DNA of 17,394 bases from DASSTY01 sp035760645. GTDB lineage: Bacteria > Gemmatimonadota > Gemmatimonadetes > Gemmatimonadales > GWC2-71-9. Below are positions 1-7,367 of the stretch, in pieces. The stretch spans positions 1-17,394 of the forward strand of contig DASTSO010000144.1 of the NCBI GenBank assembly GCA_035760645.1, given 5' to 3'. Both the position numbers and the translations under genes were made by a program. The notes beneath the pieces were generated by a model that was given only the letters and a program-made list of their open reading frames with translations, did not search any database and was not told the DNA's origin. Within the stretch, counting starts at the first letter, position 1. Every line of letters begins with the position of its first letter.

Positions 1-73
1 TCGTCAGCAGCCCGACCTGGTGGGCGTTCTGGGTCGTGAGGAACTTGGTGGACAGACGGACGTCGGCGCGCAT
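1..73 (-). CDS. Probable VWA-domain protein, N-terminal fragment
   Basis: Only the first 24 codons are in the window; the gene runs off the left edge. The start is ATG at 71-73 on the minus strand, preceded four bases upstream by a good GGAGG ribosome binding site (78-82). The peptide begins MRADVRLSTKFLTTQNAHQV. From memory of the family, this resembles the lead-in of von Willebrand factor A-domain proteins, where a short beta-rich segment precedes the domain that binds a metal ion through its MIDAS motif. The MIDAS motif itself would lie outside the window, so the family call rests on the N-terminal resemblance alone. That a gene starts here is fairly sure; its product is much less so. The next gene upstream on the same strand is the small membrane protein ending at 170. 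Confidence 0.45.
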   Translation of the reverse strand, partial: MRADVRLSTKFLTTQNAHQVGLLT

Positions 74-77
74 CGGG

Positions 78-82
78 CCTCC
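78..82 (-). promoter_or_regulatory. Shine-Dalgarno site of the VWA-like gene
   Basis: The minus strand reads GGAGG here, four bases before the ATG at 71-73. This supports that ATG as a true start even though only 73 bases of the gene are visible. Confidence 0.55.
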
Positions 83-126
83 GGGATCGGGGTGTCGGAC
101 CAAGATCGCGGAGGGGTGTGACAGGG

Positions 127-150
127 GGCGGGACGGCGGGACGGCGGGAC
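127..150. repeat. Three tandem copies of an 8-bp unit
   Basis: The unit GGCGGGAC occurs three times without a mismatch (127-134, 135-142, 143-150), followed by a G run. It lies in the 96-bp gap between the small membrane protein gene and the VWA-like gene, in the leader of the latter. It is short and GC-rich, so slippage is a sufficient explanation; a regulatory role is only possible. Confidence 0.7.
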
Positions 151-169
151 GGGGAACCGGCCCCTCGGT

Positions 170-349
170 TCAATTCCGCGGGCCGATGTGCCCGTCGAGC
201 CGGCCGTCGGTGAGGATGTCGAGCTCGACCATCTCGTCGAGGTCGTCACCGGCGCGGCCGCCCCGGCCGCCGCCCGGGCGGGAGCCGCCGCCGCCGGAGC
301 GGCCGGCGACGACGATCAGGACGGCGAGGAGTGCGAGGGCGAGGAGCAT
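170..349 (-). CDS. Small single-span membrane protein, 59 aa, unknown function
   Basis: This short reading frame starts at ATG 347-349 and ends in TGA at 170-172. An in-frame TAG three codons upstream of the ATG rules out a longer version. The protein has three parts: a hydrophobic segment (residues 1-15, MLLALALLAVLIVVA), a Gly/Arg/Ser linker (16-34), and an acidic C-terminal tail (35-59) rich in Asp, Leu and Ile. It would be anchored in the membrane or cleaved as a short exported protein. Third codon positions are almost all G or C, as in the neighbouring genes, which supports real coding. There is no clear ribosome binding site. It lies 44 bp downstream of the HEPN-like gene on the same strand and may be its cotranscribed partner. 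I do not recognise a family. Confidence 0.55.
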   Translation of the reverse strand: MLLALALLAVLIVVAGRSGGGGSRPGGGRGGRAGDDLDEMVELDILTDGRLDGHIGPRN

Positions 350-393
350 GCGCCGACGCTAGCGGACCGGTGTGACGGCCGGGGCCGCGCGGC

Positions 394-1548
394 TCAGCGC
401 GGCTCCACCCGGCCCAGCTCGACCAGGAGCCCGGTACAGCCGATGCCGAGGATCTGCTCGCGCCAGCGCCGGGCCACGTCCTGCGGCACCCGCGCGGCGT
501 GGCTCCCGGGATTCCGGACCTCGGCCAGCGTGGCCACGATGTTCGGCAGCACGCCGCCGAACCAGGGGCCGCGGTCGACGTGGCTCGCGAGCCAGGCTTG
601 CAGGGCGGGCTGCCCCCGCAGCGCGCGGCTCCACTGGCCCAGGCTCAGGTGCCCGCACTCGGCGAGATCGACCGTCCGGCCCTCGAGGTTGTGCAGCCGC
701 AGCTCCCGTGGCGCCGCGCGCAGCACCTGCCGGAGCCGGAGGTTGCACTCGACCTCCACCGCCTTGGCGAGCGGGCCGAGGACGGGAGCGAAGTCCGCCG
801 TGGCGTCGCTGCGCTGGGCGCGGAAGACCATCTCCGCCGTCGCCAGAAAGGTGCGCGCCGCCGGCGCCAGCGCGAACCACGCCGCGTCGCCGAACAGATT
901 CTCCCGGAGCTCGCGCTCCATCGCCCCCACGCCGCTCGTCGCGGCGTCGAACTCCACCCAGTAGCTCCCGTCCAGCAGCTGCGCCCGCTCGGCGGGCTCG
1001 AAGTAGCGCTGGGCGTCGGGCCGGGTGACGATGAGCGGCAGCTCCACCATCCCGCCGTAGATCGAGACCGGCCGCCCGTGGTAGCGCACGTTGTGCAGCT
1101 GCCGCAGTTCGGCCACGACGCGCACCGTGTCGTCGGCGACGAGCCGGCGGATGTCGCCGAGGCGGAACCAGCAGTCCACGCCGAGCCGCTGGTCGAGGTA
1201 GTAGCGCGGGACGTGGCTCGCCTCGTCCGCGGTGACGTCGTCGCGGGTGATCTCGTAGACGTGCGCGACGTAGAGCGAGCGGTAGTCGGTCAGATAGAGG
1301 TGCATCTCCGGTGGGTCGTCCACGTCGGCGTGGAGCGGCCGGTCGAGGGCGAGGATCTCGTCGAGGTGCGGGATCGGATCCCAGCGGTTCCGCGAGCGCA
1401 CCTTGCCCCACCACACGTAGACGTCCTCCTCGCCGATCGCGCCGGCGCGACAGGCGCGCACCTGCTCGAGCAGCAGCTCGCGATGCGCGTCCATGGCGTC
1501 GGCGGCGTACGAGGGGTTCCAGACCCCCACCAGATGCCGTTGCGTCAC
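394..1548 (-). CDS. HEPN-motif protein with unrecognised N-terminal domain
   Basis: The protein has 384 residues and starts at GTG (1546-1548) in a GTGA overlap with the stop of the preceding WYL gene, so translation is probably coupled. Residues 1-200 form an aromatic-rich, probably alpha/beta domain (VGVWNPSY at 8-14, VYVWWGK at 43-49, a CWFRLGDIR stretch near 126-134) that I cannot assign. Residues 230-384 are mainly helical and contain R345-N346-P-G-S-H350. This matches the RNxxxH spacing of HEPN ribonucleases, including toxins, abortive-infection proteins and Cas13. If the match is real, the protein may cut RNA as a dimer. No signal peptide or membrane segment is visible, so it should be cytosolic. 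Its position as third gene after two WYL regulators suggests a controlled effector, since WYL proteins such as CapW and BrxR govern phage-defence operons. The gene is secure; the HEPN call is inference from one motif and the helical context. Confidence 0.6.
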   Translation of the reverse strand: MTQRHLVGVWNPSYAADAMDAHRELLLEQVRACRAGAIGEEDVYVWWGKVRSRNRWDPIPHLDEILALDRPLHADVDDPPEMHLYLTDYRSLYVAHVYEITRDDVTADEASHVPRYYLDQRLGVDCWFRLGDIRRLVADDTVRVVAELRQLHNVRYHGRPVSIYGGMVELPLIVTRPDAQRYFEPAERAQLLDGSYWVEFDAATSGVGAMERELRENLFGDAAWFALAPAARTFLATAEMVFRAQRSDATADFAPVLGPLAKAVEVECNLRLRQVLRAAPRELRLHNLEGRTVDLAECGHLSLGQWSRALRGQPALQAWLASHVDRGPWFGGVLPNIVATLAEVRNPGSHAARVPQDVARRWREQILGIGCTGLLVELGRVEPR

Positions 1549-2522
1549 GGCGCCCCCACGCGCATCTCCCGCAGCCGCTCCACCAGCGCGGCGCGCACGC
1601 TCGCGGGCTCGAGCACCTCGGCGTCGGGGCCGTACTGCAGGACGTGCCGCACGGCCCAGTCCTGGTCGGCGAGCGGGTGCTCGAGCGTGAGCGACCCATC
1701 CTCGGCGAGCGCGCGGCCCTCGCGCTCGGCCACCCAGCGCGCGACCCGCGGCCCGTAGCGCACGACGAGACGCTCGGGCGCCTCGGCGCGGAAGACGCGC
1801 CCGTCGCGCACCAGCTCGTCGAGCGCGAAGTCGGCGGGCGGCTCGAAGGTGCGCTCGAGCGCCGTCGCCCCACGGATGCGGTCGAGGCGGAAGACGCGCA
1901 CGCCGCCGCTCTCCTCGCTGTGGCCGACGAGGTACCAGCGCCCGCTCGCGTGCACCAGCGCGTACGGATGGATGGTGCGCCGCTCGTCGGCCGCCGCATC
2001 GGCCTTCCGGTAGTCGAGCGCGAGGACGCGATGCTCGCGCACCGCGCCGCGCAGCACCGCGAGCCGCGCGACGTCCGCCGGCGCGCCGCCGCCCACCGCG
2101 CGCAGCTCGTCGGCGGTCGCCTCGGCGGGCAACGCGGCGATCACGTCGCGGAGCCGGGCGCGCGCGCCGTCGATCGCCCGGTGCTCCTCGGGCGGCCGCT
2201 CGGCCCCCAGCATCGCGAGTCCCAGCTCCAGCGCGCCGAGCTCGGCGAGGGTGAGCCGCATCGGCCGCAGGAAGTGGCTCGCGTGCACGCTCACCTGCTC
2301 TTCCTCGATGCAGATGGCGACGCCCTCGACGAAGCCCGCCGGGTCGCCGTAGCGCTCGGAGATGGCGTAGAGGTCCTTCAGCAGCGTGGCGCGGTCGGTG
2401 CCGAGCCGACTGGCGACCTCCGCGATCGGGTGATCGGCGTCGTCCGCGAGCTCGGGGATGAGGTGGAGGATCCGCCGGAGCTGCGCCGCGGCGGTGTCGG
2501 GGGTCCGTGCCGCCGGGCTCAT
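1545..2522 (-). CDS. WYL-domain transcriptional regulator (PafC-like)
   Basis: The 325-residue protein starts at ATG 2520-2522 inside an ATGA overlap with the upstream WYL gene. GGAGG lies just upstream, within the end of that gene. Residues 12-60 form an N-terminal winged-helix-like region. A middle helical segment includes LTLAELGALELGLAML (90-105). The WYL domain starts near 155 and carries the W-Y-L signature at 196-198 and FRLDRIRG at 211-218. A C-terminal WCX-like extension follows. Family knowledge: WYL domains sense ligands such as single-stranded DNA and switch DNA binding; PafB and PafC act as a pair in the mycobacterial DNA-damage response. The tandem order here matches such a pair. 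A frame open further upstream on this strand lies inside the preceding gene and is not used. Confidence 0.88.
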   Translation of the reverse strand: MSPAARTPDTAAAQLRRILHLIPELADDADHPIAEVASRLGTDRATLLKDLYAISERYGDPAGFVEGVAICIEEEQVSVHASHFLRPMRLTLAELGALELGLAMLGAERPPEEHRAIDGARARLRDVIAALPAEATADELRAVGGGAPADVARLAVLRGAVREHRVLALDYRKADAAADERRTIHPYALVHASGRWYLVGHSEESGGVRVFRLDRIRGATALERTFEPPADFALDELVRDGRVFRAEAPERLVVRYGPRVARWVAEREGRALAEDGSLTLEHPLADQDWAVRHVLQYGPDAEVLEPASVRAALVERLREMRVGAP

Positions 2523-3610
2523 GCTCCCACCTCCGCGTACAGCGCGAGCGTTTCGTCGCGCTGCCGGCCGTACTCCTCGAGCAGCGCCTCGGGTCCCGCG
2601 GGCGTCGCCGCCGGACCGAGGGGGAGGAGCCAGCGCACGAACGTGTCGAGCCGGCGCACGAGGAAGCGGCGGCGGGTGGCGGAGCCCTCGACCGCCTCGC
2701 CCAGCTCGGCCGCGATCACCGCCGCGCCGACGCCGTCGTGGAAGTCCACCGTCACCTCGAGCGCGTCGCTGTCGCCGAGCTCCCAGGCGTGGCGCGAGCG
2801 CGCGTGCTCGCGGAGGCGGAAGCCGGCGGGGATCGCGTAGTCCGCGCTCCCGGGCCGCGCCGGGTTCACCGCGACGCGCGCCATGCGGTTGAGGCGGTAA
2901 TTCTTCACCACCGCCTCGCCCGGCGCGCCGGCGGCGAGATACCAGTGCTGGCTCAGGAAGAAGAGCCCGTACGGCTCGACGGTGCGGCGCGTGGTCTCGC
3001 CGCTGCCGATCGAGAAGTAGTCGAAGGTGACGCACTTCCGCCGCGCGAGCGCGTCGCTCAGCCGCTCGAACGCCGCGGGGTCGGGCTGGAGGGCGGGCGC
3101 CGCGGCATACAGCACGGCCGCCTCCTCGCGCACCGCCGCGTCGATCGGCAGGTCGGCGCCGAGCTTCCGCATCGCCGACCGCACGTGGCCCGCGAGCACG
3201 GGGTCGCCGAGCTGGAGGATGCGGCGCGCCGCCTCGACGACCGCCGCCAGCTCCTCGGCCTCGAAGGTGAGCCGCGTGAGGGCGCGGAACCCGTCGCGGT
3301 CCACCATCGCCGGCGCGGTGGGCGCGCCGTCCTGCAGCACCGAGAGGTAGGGCAGGTAGAAGTCGCGCGCGGCGAGCCGGTAGCCCGCCGTCTCCCCCGC
3401 CTCGTTCTTCACGGTGCGGATGGGAACGCCGAAGGCGCGCAGCTCGTCCTTGTCGCGCTCGAACTTGCGGCGCACGCTCTCCGCCTCGCCGCCGAGGTAG
3501 CCCGGCACCTCGCGCCGCAGCTCCTCGAACGACGCGTGATAGCGGCGCCGCAGCAGCGCGGCGAGCAGGTCGATCCAGCGCTGGACCTTCGGCATCTCGT
3601 CTCTGGGCAT
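2519..3610 (-). CDS. WYL-domain transcriptional regulator (PafB-like)
   Basis: This is the first gene of the three-gene cluster. From ATG 3608-3610 it encodes 363 residues; GTG at 3620-3622 and ATG at 3593-3595 are possible alternatives. I prefer 3610 because AGGGG sits four bases upstream. Residues 8-65 are a DeoR/PafB-type winged helix (KVQRWIDLLAALL, then a basic recognition region around 45-60). The WYL domain has W-Y-L at 223-225 and YRLNRM at 238-243, and a C-terminal WCX-like region ends at the stop. It overlaps the next WYL gene by ATGA. It is probably a DNA-binding regulator acting with its neighbour and may autoregulate from the 3623-3699 divergent region. Which genes it controls cannot be read from the sequence; the HEPN gene and the divergent orphan gene are the obvious candidates. 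Confidence 0.85.
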   Translation of the reverse strand: MPRDEMPKVQRWIDLLAALLRRRYHASFEELRREVPGYLGGEAESVRRKFERDKDELRAFGVPIRTVKNEAGETAGYRLAARDFYLPYLSVLQDGAPTAPAMVDRDGFRALTRLTFEAEELAAVVEAARRILQLGDPVLAGHVRSAMRKLGADLPIDAAVREEAAVLYAAAPALQPDPAAFERLSDALARRKCVTFDYFSIGSGETTRRTVEPYGLFFLSQHWYLAAGAPGEAVVKNYRLNRMARVAVNPARPGSADYAIPAGFRLREHARSRHAWELGDSDALEVTVDFHDGVGAAVIAAELGEAVEGSATRRRFLVRRLDTFVRWLLPLGPAATPAGPEALLEEYGRQRDETLALYAEVGA

Positions 3611-3650
3611 CCGGCCCCTCACTTCGTCCGGTGTCTCACGTTTCGACGGT

Positions 3651-3674
3651 GCGCCCCGCGGCTTGCGGGGGCGC
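3651..3674. promoter_or_regulatory. Imperfect inverted repeat in the divergent promoter region
   Basis: Left arm GCGCCCCGC (3651-3659) pairs with GCGGGGGCGC (3665-3674) across a 5-base loop, with one extra G in the right arm. The likely -35 box of the gene at 3700 (TTGCGG, 3663-3668) overlaps loop and right arm, so a protein bound here would block that promoter. It could be an operator for the WYL regulators, but GC-rich sequence makes chance palindromes common. Confidence 0.3.
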
Positions 3675-3691
3675 GTTCCGCGCGGTAGGTT
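3663..3691 (+). promoter_or_regulatory. Sigma-70-type leaderless promoter
   Basis: TTGCGG (3663-3668) and TAGGTT (3686-3691) are 17 bp apart, the ideal spacing. Eight bases separate the -10 box from the GTG at 3700, so transcription would begin at or next to the start codon and give a leaderless mRNA. There is no ribosome binding site before this GTG, which fits. Confidence 0.5.
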
Positions 3692-3699
3692 CGCCGCCA

Positions 3700-4026
3700 G
3701 TGACCAGCGACGACGCGCGGGCCCCGCACCTCACGCTCATCCGGAGCGACGGCACGACCCACCCGGCCGTGCCGCCGCTCCCCGCATCGGTCACCCGCGA
3801 GCATCCCCTCCAGATCCACATCGCGCGCCCGCTGCTCGAGACGATCCTCGAGGACAACATCGCGACGCTCGAGCGCCACCGCGCGCACATCGACGTCACC
3901 CCCGCCGACCGCGCCGCCACCGATCACGCGCTCGACCGCATGGCCGACCTCCTCGCCTGGGTGCGGGGGCACCAGCGCTGGAGCGCGTGGCTGGAGGTGG
4001 GGCCGGTGGATCCGACGGGGCGCTGA
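3700..4026 (+). CDS. Hypothetical protein, 108 aa
   Basis: I choose GTG 3700-3702 as the start because a promoter with ideal spacing ends eight bases before it. The same frame is open back to an ATG at 3631, but that extension would encode the promoter itself. The protein is soluble. Residues 1-35 form an N-terminal, proline-rich part, followed by a probable helical stretch from about 40 to 97 (LLETILEDNIATLERHRAHI, then ATDHALDRMADLLAWVRG). It has no signal peptide, membrane segment, cysteine pattern or known motif. It is divergent from the WYL cluster and convergent with addA. Third codon positions are strongly GC, supporting coding. Function unknown. Confidence 0.62.
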   Translation: MTSDDARAPHLTLIRSDGTTHPAVPPLPASVTREHPLQIHIARPLLETILEDNIATLERHRAHIDVTPADRAATDHALDRMADLLAWVRGHQRWSAWLEVGPVDPTGR

Positions 4027-4041
4027 CCTTCCTCGCGCCGG

Positions 4042-4106
4042 CGTCAGGCCGGCCCCTGAAGGGGCCGCTCGGCCGGAGGCCCCTGAAGGGCCCTTTGCGG
4101 GCGTGA
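4042..4106 (+). repeat. Half copy of the composite palindromic repeat (copy A)
   Basis: Two hairpins lie side by side: GGCCCC-TGAA-GGGGCC (4051-4066) and GGCCC-CTGAA-GGGCC (4078-4092), followed by CTTTGCGGGCGTGA. Bases 4078-4106 are identical to 12087-12115 (29 of 29). No inverted partner follows, so this is a single half of the element seen whole at 12058-12213 and 14215-14371. It lies between two convergent genes, where the hairpins could also help end transcription. The rest of the 4027-4151 gap shows nothing. Confidence 0.85.
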
Positions 4107-4151
4107 GCCTCGCGAGCGGGCGCAGACCTGAACCCCGGGCACCCGCGACGC

Positions 4152-7100
4152 TCACCCCCGTACCCGCACGATCTCCCCCGTCGCCCCCACCCCCGTCAGC
4201 GCCGCCACGATCTCCGCGTAGCGCGCCACCTGCGCCTCGTAGGTCCGCCGCCGCTCGGCCCAGACGTCGTCGGGGACGTCGTCGGTCTTCCAGTCGAGCA
4301 CCCGCCATTCGTCGCCCGTGCGCACGACGGCGTCGGCGACGCCCTCGAGCACCTGGACGCGGCCGTCGCACTCGACCGCCCGCATGACGGCGAGCTCGAA
4401 GTGCGCGGCGTCGGCCGCCGCCACCCGGGCCCACGCGTCGCTCGAGCGCAGGCGCTCGACGACTCGCAGGAGGCGCGGCACCGCGCCCGTCTCGTCGGCG
4501 GCGTCGGCGAGCCGCTCGTCGAGCGCCACCGCCCGCGCGAACGCCTCGAGCGACGCGCCGGCGCGCCCCCGGCCCACCGCCTCGAGCACGCGGTGCACCG
4601 CGCGGCCCCACGCGGCACCGTCGCTCGTGCCGGCGCCGGCCCCCGTGGCGCCCGCGCCGCGCTCGTGCGCGCTCGCGCGGTCGCTCTTCGCCGAGGCGGT
4701 GACGGTGGTCGTGACGTAGGTGGGCGCGCCCGCCGCGGCGCGACGCGCGTCGGCCTCGTCGCCCCGTCGCGCGATCTCCGCCGCCGGCACCGCGAGCGCC
4801 CGGCGCCCCGGGGGATCAGTGGGCGCGAGCTCGAGCCGCTCGCCACACGCCGCGAGCGCGCCCGCGAGCGGCGCCCAGAACGACTTGTCCTCGGCGAGCT
4901 TCGTCTTGAGCCGGCAGTGGAGCTGCGCCACCACGAGCTCGCGCTTCGCGCGCGTCACGGCGACGTAGCGGAGCCGCTCCCGCTCCGCCGCGAGGAACCG
5001 CGCCTCCTCCGCCTCCATCGCCGCCCATCCCGGCGGTTGCGCGACGAGCTGCTTGTCGGCGCGGATCACGAGCCCGCCCGTCGCCGCGCCCGTCGCCTCG
5101 CGCCGCACGTGCGACTCGGGGGCGTGCTCCGCCGTCTCGACCGGCGCCACGAGCACGACGATCCGCGCCTCGAGGCCCTTCGCCTTGTGGAGGTTCATCA
5201 CCCGCACCGCGTCGGTGCGCCCGGGCCGGAGCGGCGCGTCGGACGACGCCTCGGCGAGGAGCTGCTCGATCGCCTCGATCGCGCGCGTGAGGGTCGCGCC
5301 GCCGTCCGCGGCGGCGGCCCGCAGCGCCTCGACGAGGCGCAGCAGCGTCCCCGCGCGGTTCTCGCCGAGCGGCACGCTCGCGGCGTAGACGAGCAGACCG
5401 GTGTCGTCGAGGATCCGCTCGAGGAGCGCGTCCACCGGGCTCCGCTGGGCCGCGATCCACCACTCGTGGAGCCGCTCGAGCGCGCGGCCCGTCGGGCTCG
5501 CCGTCTCGCCCGGCCGGTGCGCGATCGAGAAGTCGAGCCGCGCCGCCCGCGCCTCGTAGAGATCGGCGGGGCTCAGCCCGAAGAAGAGCCCCTCGAGCGC
5601 CGCCGCGACCCGCACCGGATTCGCGGGATCGGCGAGCGCGCGCAGCACGACGATGAGCTCCTTCAGCTCGTGCTCCTGCGGCAGCCCCGCCCCCGTCACG
5701 CTCACCGGGACGTTCCGCTCCGCCAGCGCGCGGGCGTACGCCTCGAGCGTCCACTTGTTGTAGCCGAGGACGAGGAAGTCGCCCGGGGCGCAGCCGCCGG
5801 CGGCGAGGCGGCCGGCGATCCAGCTCGCCACGCGGGCGGAGCAGTCGGCGACGATCTCGTCCTGGTTGTTCTTCGCGGGCTGGACGAGAAAGCGGAAGAC
5901 GCCGTCGCCCGGCGCGTCCGCGTGTTGCGTGAGGAGCGGGGTGTAGGCCGCCTGCACGTCGCTCGCGCTCTCGGGGAACTCCCCTTCGAAGTGCTCGGCG
6001 ACGAGCCGGCCGATCGCCTCGACCGAGCGGAAGTTGCGCACGAGGTGCAGCACGTCGCCGCACGCCTGGAGGCGGCGCTTCACCAGCTCGTAGGTCCCGA
6101 TGTCGGCGCGGCGGAAGCGGTAGATGCTCTGCTTCGGGTCGCCCACGACGAAGAGCGCGCCGGGCCGCGGCACGACGGTGCGCCAGTCGTCGCCCTCGCC
6201 GGGCTCGGAGGCGAGGAGGAAGCAGACCTCCGCCTGGATCGGGTCGGTGTCCTGGAACTCGTCCACCAGCAGGTGGCGGTAGCGCTCGCCGAGCGCGCGG
6301 CGGACGCGCGGGCTCTCGCGCAGGAGCGCGGCGGCGCCGAGGAGCAGGTCCTCGAAGCCCAGGCGCCCGGTGGCGAGCCGCTCGCGCCGGAACTCCGCGG
6401 CCGCGCGCAGCAGGAAGCGCATCACCGGCGGGTAGCGGTGCTCGCGCCAGCGGGTGAGCACCGGCACGAGCTCGTCGCGCAGGAGCGCGGCCCACTCCTC
6501 GCCGAGCGCCTTCGCGGCCGCCTTCCCCGCCGCGTCGTCGGCCCAGCGGTTCTGCGTCGGCTTGCAGCCCGACTCGGAGAGCGTCGCGAGCACCTCGCAG
6601 AACGCCGCCGTGCGCGACCAGTCGCCGGTGCGCGCCCGGAACTCGAGCCGCCGCACCGTCGCCTGCAGGCTGTCCCAGCCGGCCGCGGGCTCGCGCGCCG
6701 GCATCCGCTCGCGCGTCGTCCGGAGCAGCGCGCGCAGCTTCTCCCGGCAGCGCGCGACGTCCGGCGCCGCGACGTCCACGAGCGGGAAGGCGACGTCGGG
6801 GAAGCGCACCACCGTCTCGAACCCCGTGAGGAGCTGCCGCGGATCGATGCCGAGCGTGCGCAGCTCCTCGAGTGCGGGATCGTGCGCGCGGCGGCAGCGC
6901 TCGAGCCAGCGGCTCCAGAAGTCGCGCCGGATCTCGGGCCACGCCTCCTCGGAGATCTCCTCGAACGCCGGATCGAGCCCCGCCTCGAGCGGGTGCTCGC
7001 GCAGCAGCCGGCCGCAGAAGGAGTGGATGGTGCCGAGGAAGGCGCGGTCGAGATCCTCGCGCGCGCGGGCGAGGCGCTCGGCGACCTCGGCATCGGCGCC

Positions 7101-7367
7101 GCCCGCCGCCGTCTCGCGGATCGCCCGCTCGAGCTCGAGCTCGAAGCGCTCGCGCAGCTCGGTCGCCGCCTTCCGCGTGAACGTCACCGCCGCCACCTGC
7201 TCCACCGGCGTCCCGCGCCGCACGTAGGCGAGCATCCGCCCCACCAGCGACGTCGTCTTCCCCGAGCCCGCACCGGCCTCGACGAGGAAGTTGGTGTCGA
7301 GGTCGGCGAGGATGCGCTCGCGCGCCGGCCGGTCGTCCACGCCCGAGTCGATCGCGAGGACGGTCAT
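4152..7367 (-). CDS. addA: AddA helicase-nuclease subunit
   Basis: The gene encodes 1071 residues, starting at ATG 7365-7367 in an ATGA overlap with addB. It is a UvrD/Rep-type superfamily 1A helicase with a C-terminal RecB-like nuclease. Visible motifs: Walker A AGAGSGKTT (31-39), motif Ia FTRKAA (63-68), GTIHSFCGRLL (112-122), Walker B LLVDEFQD (366-373), motif III VVGDPKQSIYRFRRAD (407-422), motif IV VRNFRS (443-448), motif V VMNLHKAKGLE (723-733), motif VI YVAVTRAKREL (801-811). The nuclease has H925, E991, D1012, D1025-W-K1027, Q1046 and Y1050, so it should be active. With AddB it would unwind and resect double-strand ends for RecA loading, in the cytosol at the nucleoid. A longer open frame reaching into addB lacks AddA-like sequence and is rejected. 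Confidence 0.95.
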   Translation of the reverse strand: MTVLAIDSGVDDRPARERILADLDTNFLVEAGAGSGKTTSLVGRMLAYVRRGTPVEQVAAVTFTRKAATELRERFELELERAIRETAAGGADAEVAERLARAREDLDRAFLGTIHSFCGRLLREHPLEAGLDPAFEEISEEAWPEIRRDFWSRWLERCRRAHDPALEELRTLGIDPRQLLTGFETVVRFPDVAFPLVDVAAPDVARCREKLRALLRTTRERMPAREPAAGWDSLQATVRRLEFRARTGDWSRTAAFCEVLATLSESGCKPTQNRWADDAAGKAAAKALGEEWAALLRDELVPVLTRWREHRYPPVMRFLLRAAAEFRRERLATGRLGFEDLLLGAAALLRESPRVRRALGERYRHLLVDEFQDTDPIQAEVCFLLASEPGEGDDWRTVVPRPGALFVVGDPKQSIYRFRRADIGTYELVKRRLQACGDVLHLVRNFRSVEAIGRLVAEHFEGEFPESASDVQAAYTPLLTQHADAPGDGVFRFLVQPAKNNQDEIVADCSARVASWIAGRLAAGGCAPGDFLVLGYNKWTLEAYARALAERNVPVSVTGAGLPQEHELKELIVVLRALADPANPVRVAAALEGLFFGLSPADLYEARAARLDFSIAHRPGETASPTGRALERLHEWWIAAQRSPVDALLERILDDTGLLVYAASVPLGENRAGTLLRLVEALRAAAADGGATLTRAIEAIEQLLAEASSDAPLRPGRTDAVRVMNLHKAKGLEARIVVLVAPVETAEHAPESHVRREATGAATGGLVIRADKQLVAQPPGWAAMEAEEARFLAAERERLRYVAVTRAKRELVVAQLHCRLKTKLAEDKSFWAPLAGALAACGERLELAPTDPPGRRALAVPAAEIARRGDEADARRAAAGAPTYVTTTVTASAKSDRASAHERGAGATGAGAGTSDGAAWGRAVHRVLEAVGRGRAGASLEAFARAVALDERLADAADETGAVPRLLRVVERLRSSDAWARVAAADAAHFELAVMRAVECDGRVQVLEGVADAVVRTGDEWRVLDWKTDDVPDDVWAERRRTYEAQVARYAEIVAALTGVGATGEIVRVRG

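Noticed and set aside
499..1758. Plus-strand open frames opposite the HEPN and WYL genes, and 10595-12115 opposite the peptidase
   Set aside because: They are complements of genes with recognised motifs, in the same codon register, without starts supported by ribosome binding sites.
2523..3035. Upstream extension of the second WYL gene
   Set aside because: It lies within the first WYL gene in another frame and is Arg/Gly-rich. The ATG at 2520-2522 has a ribosome binding site and a stop/start overlap.
3631..3699. Longer start at ATG 3631 for the orphan gene
   Set aside because: It would place the likely -35 and -10 boxes inside the coding sequence, and the extra residues show no pattern.
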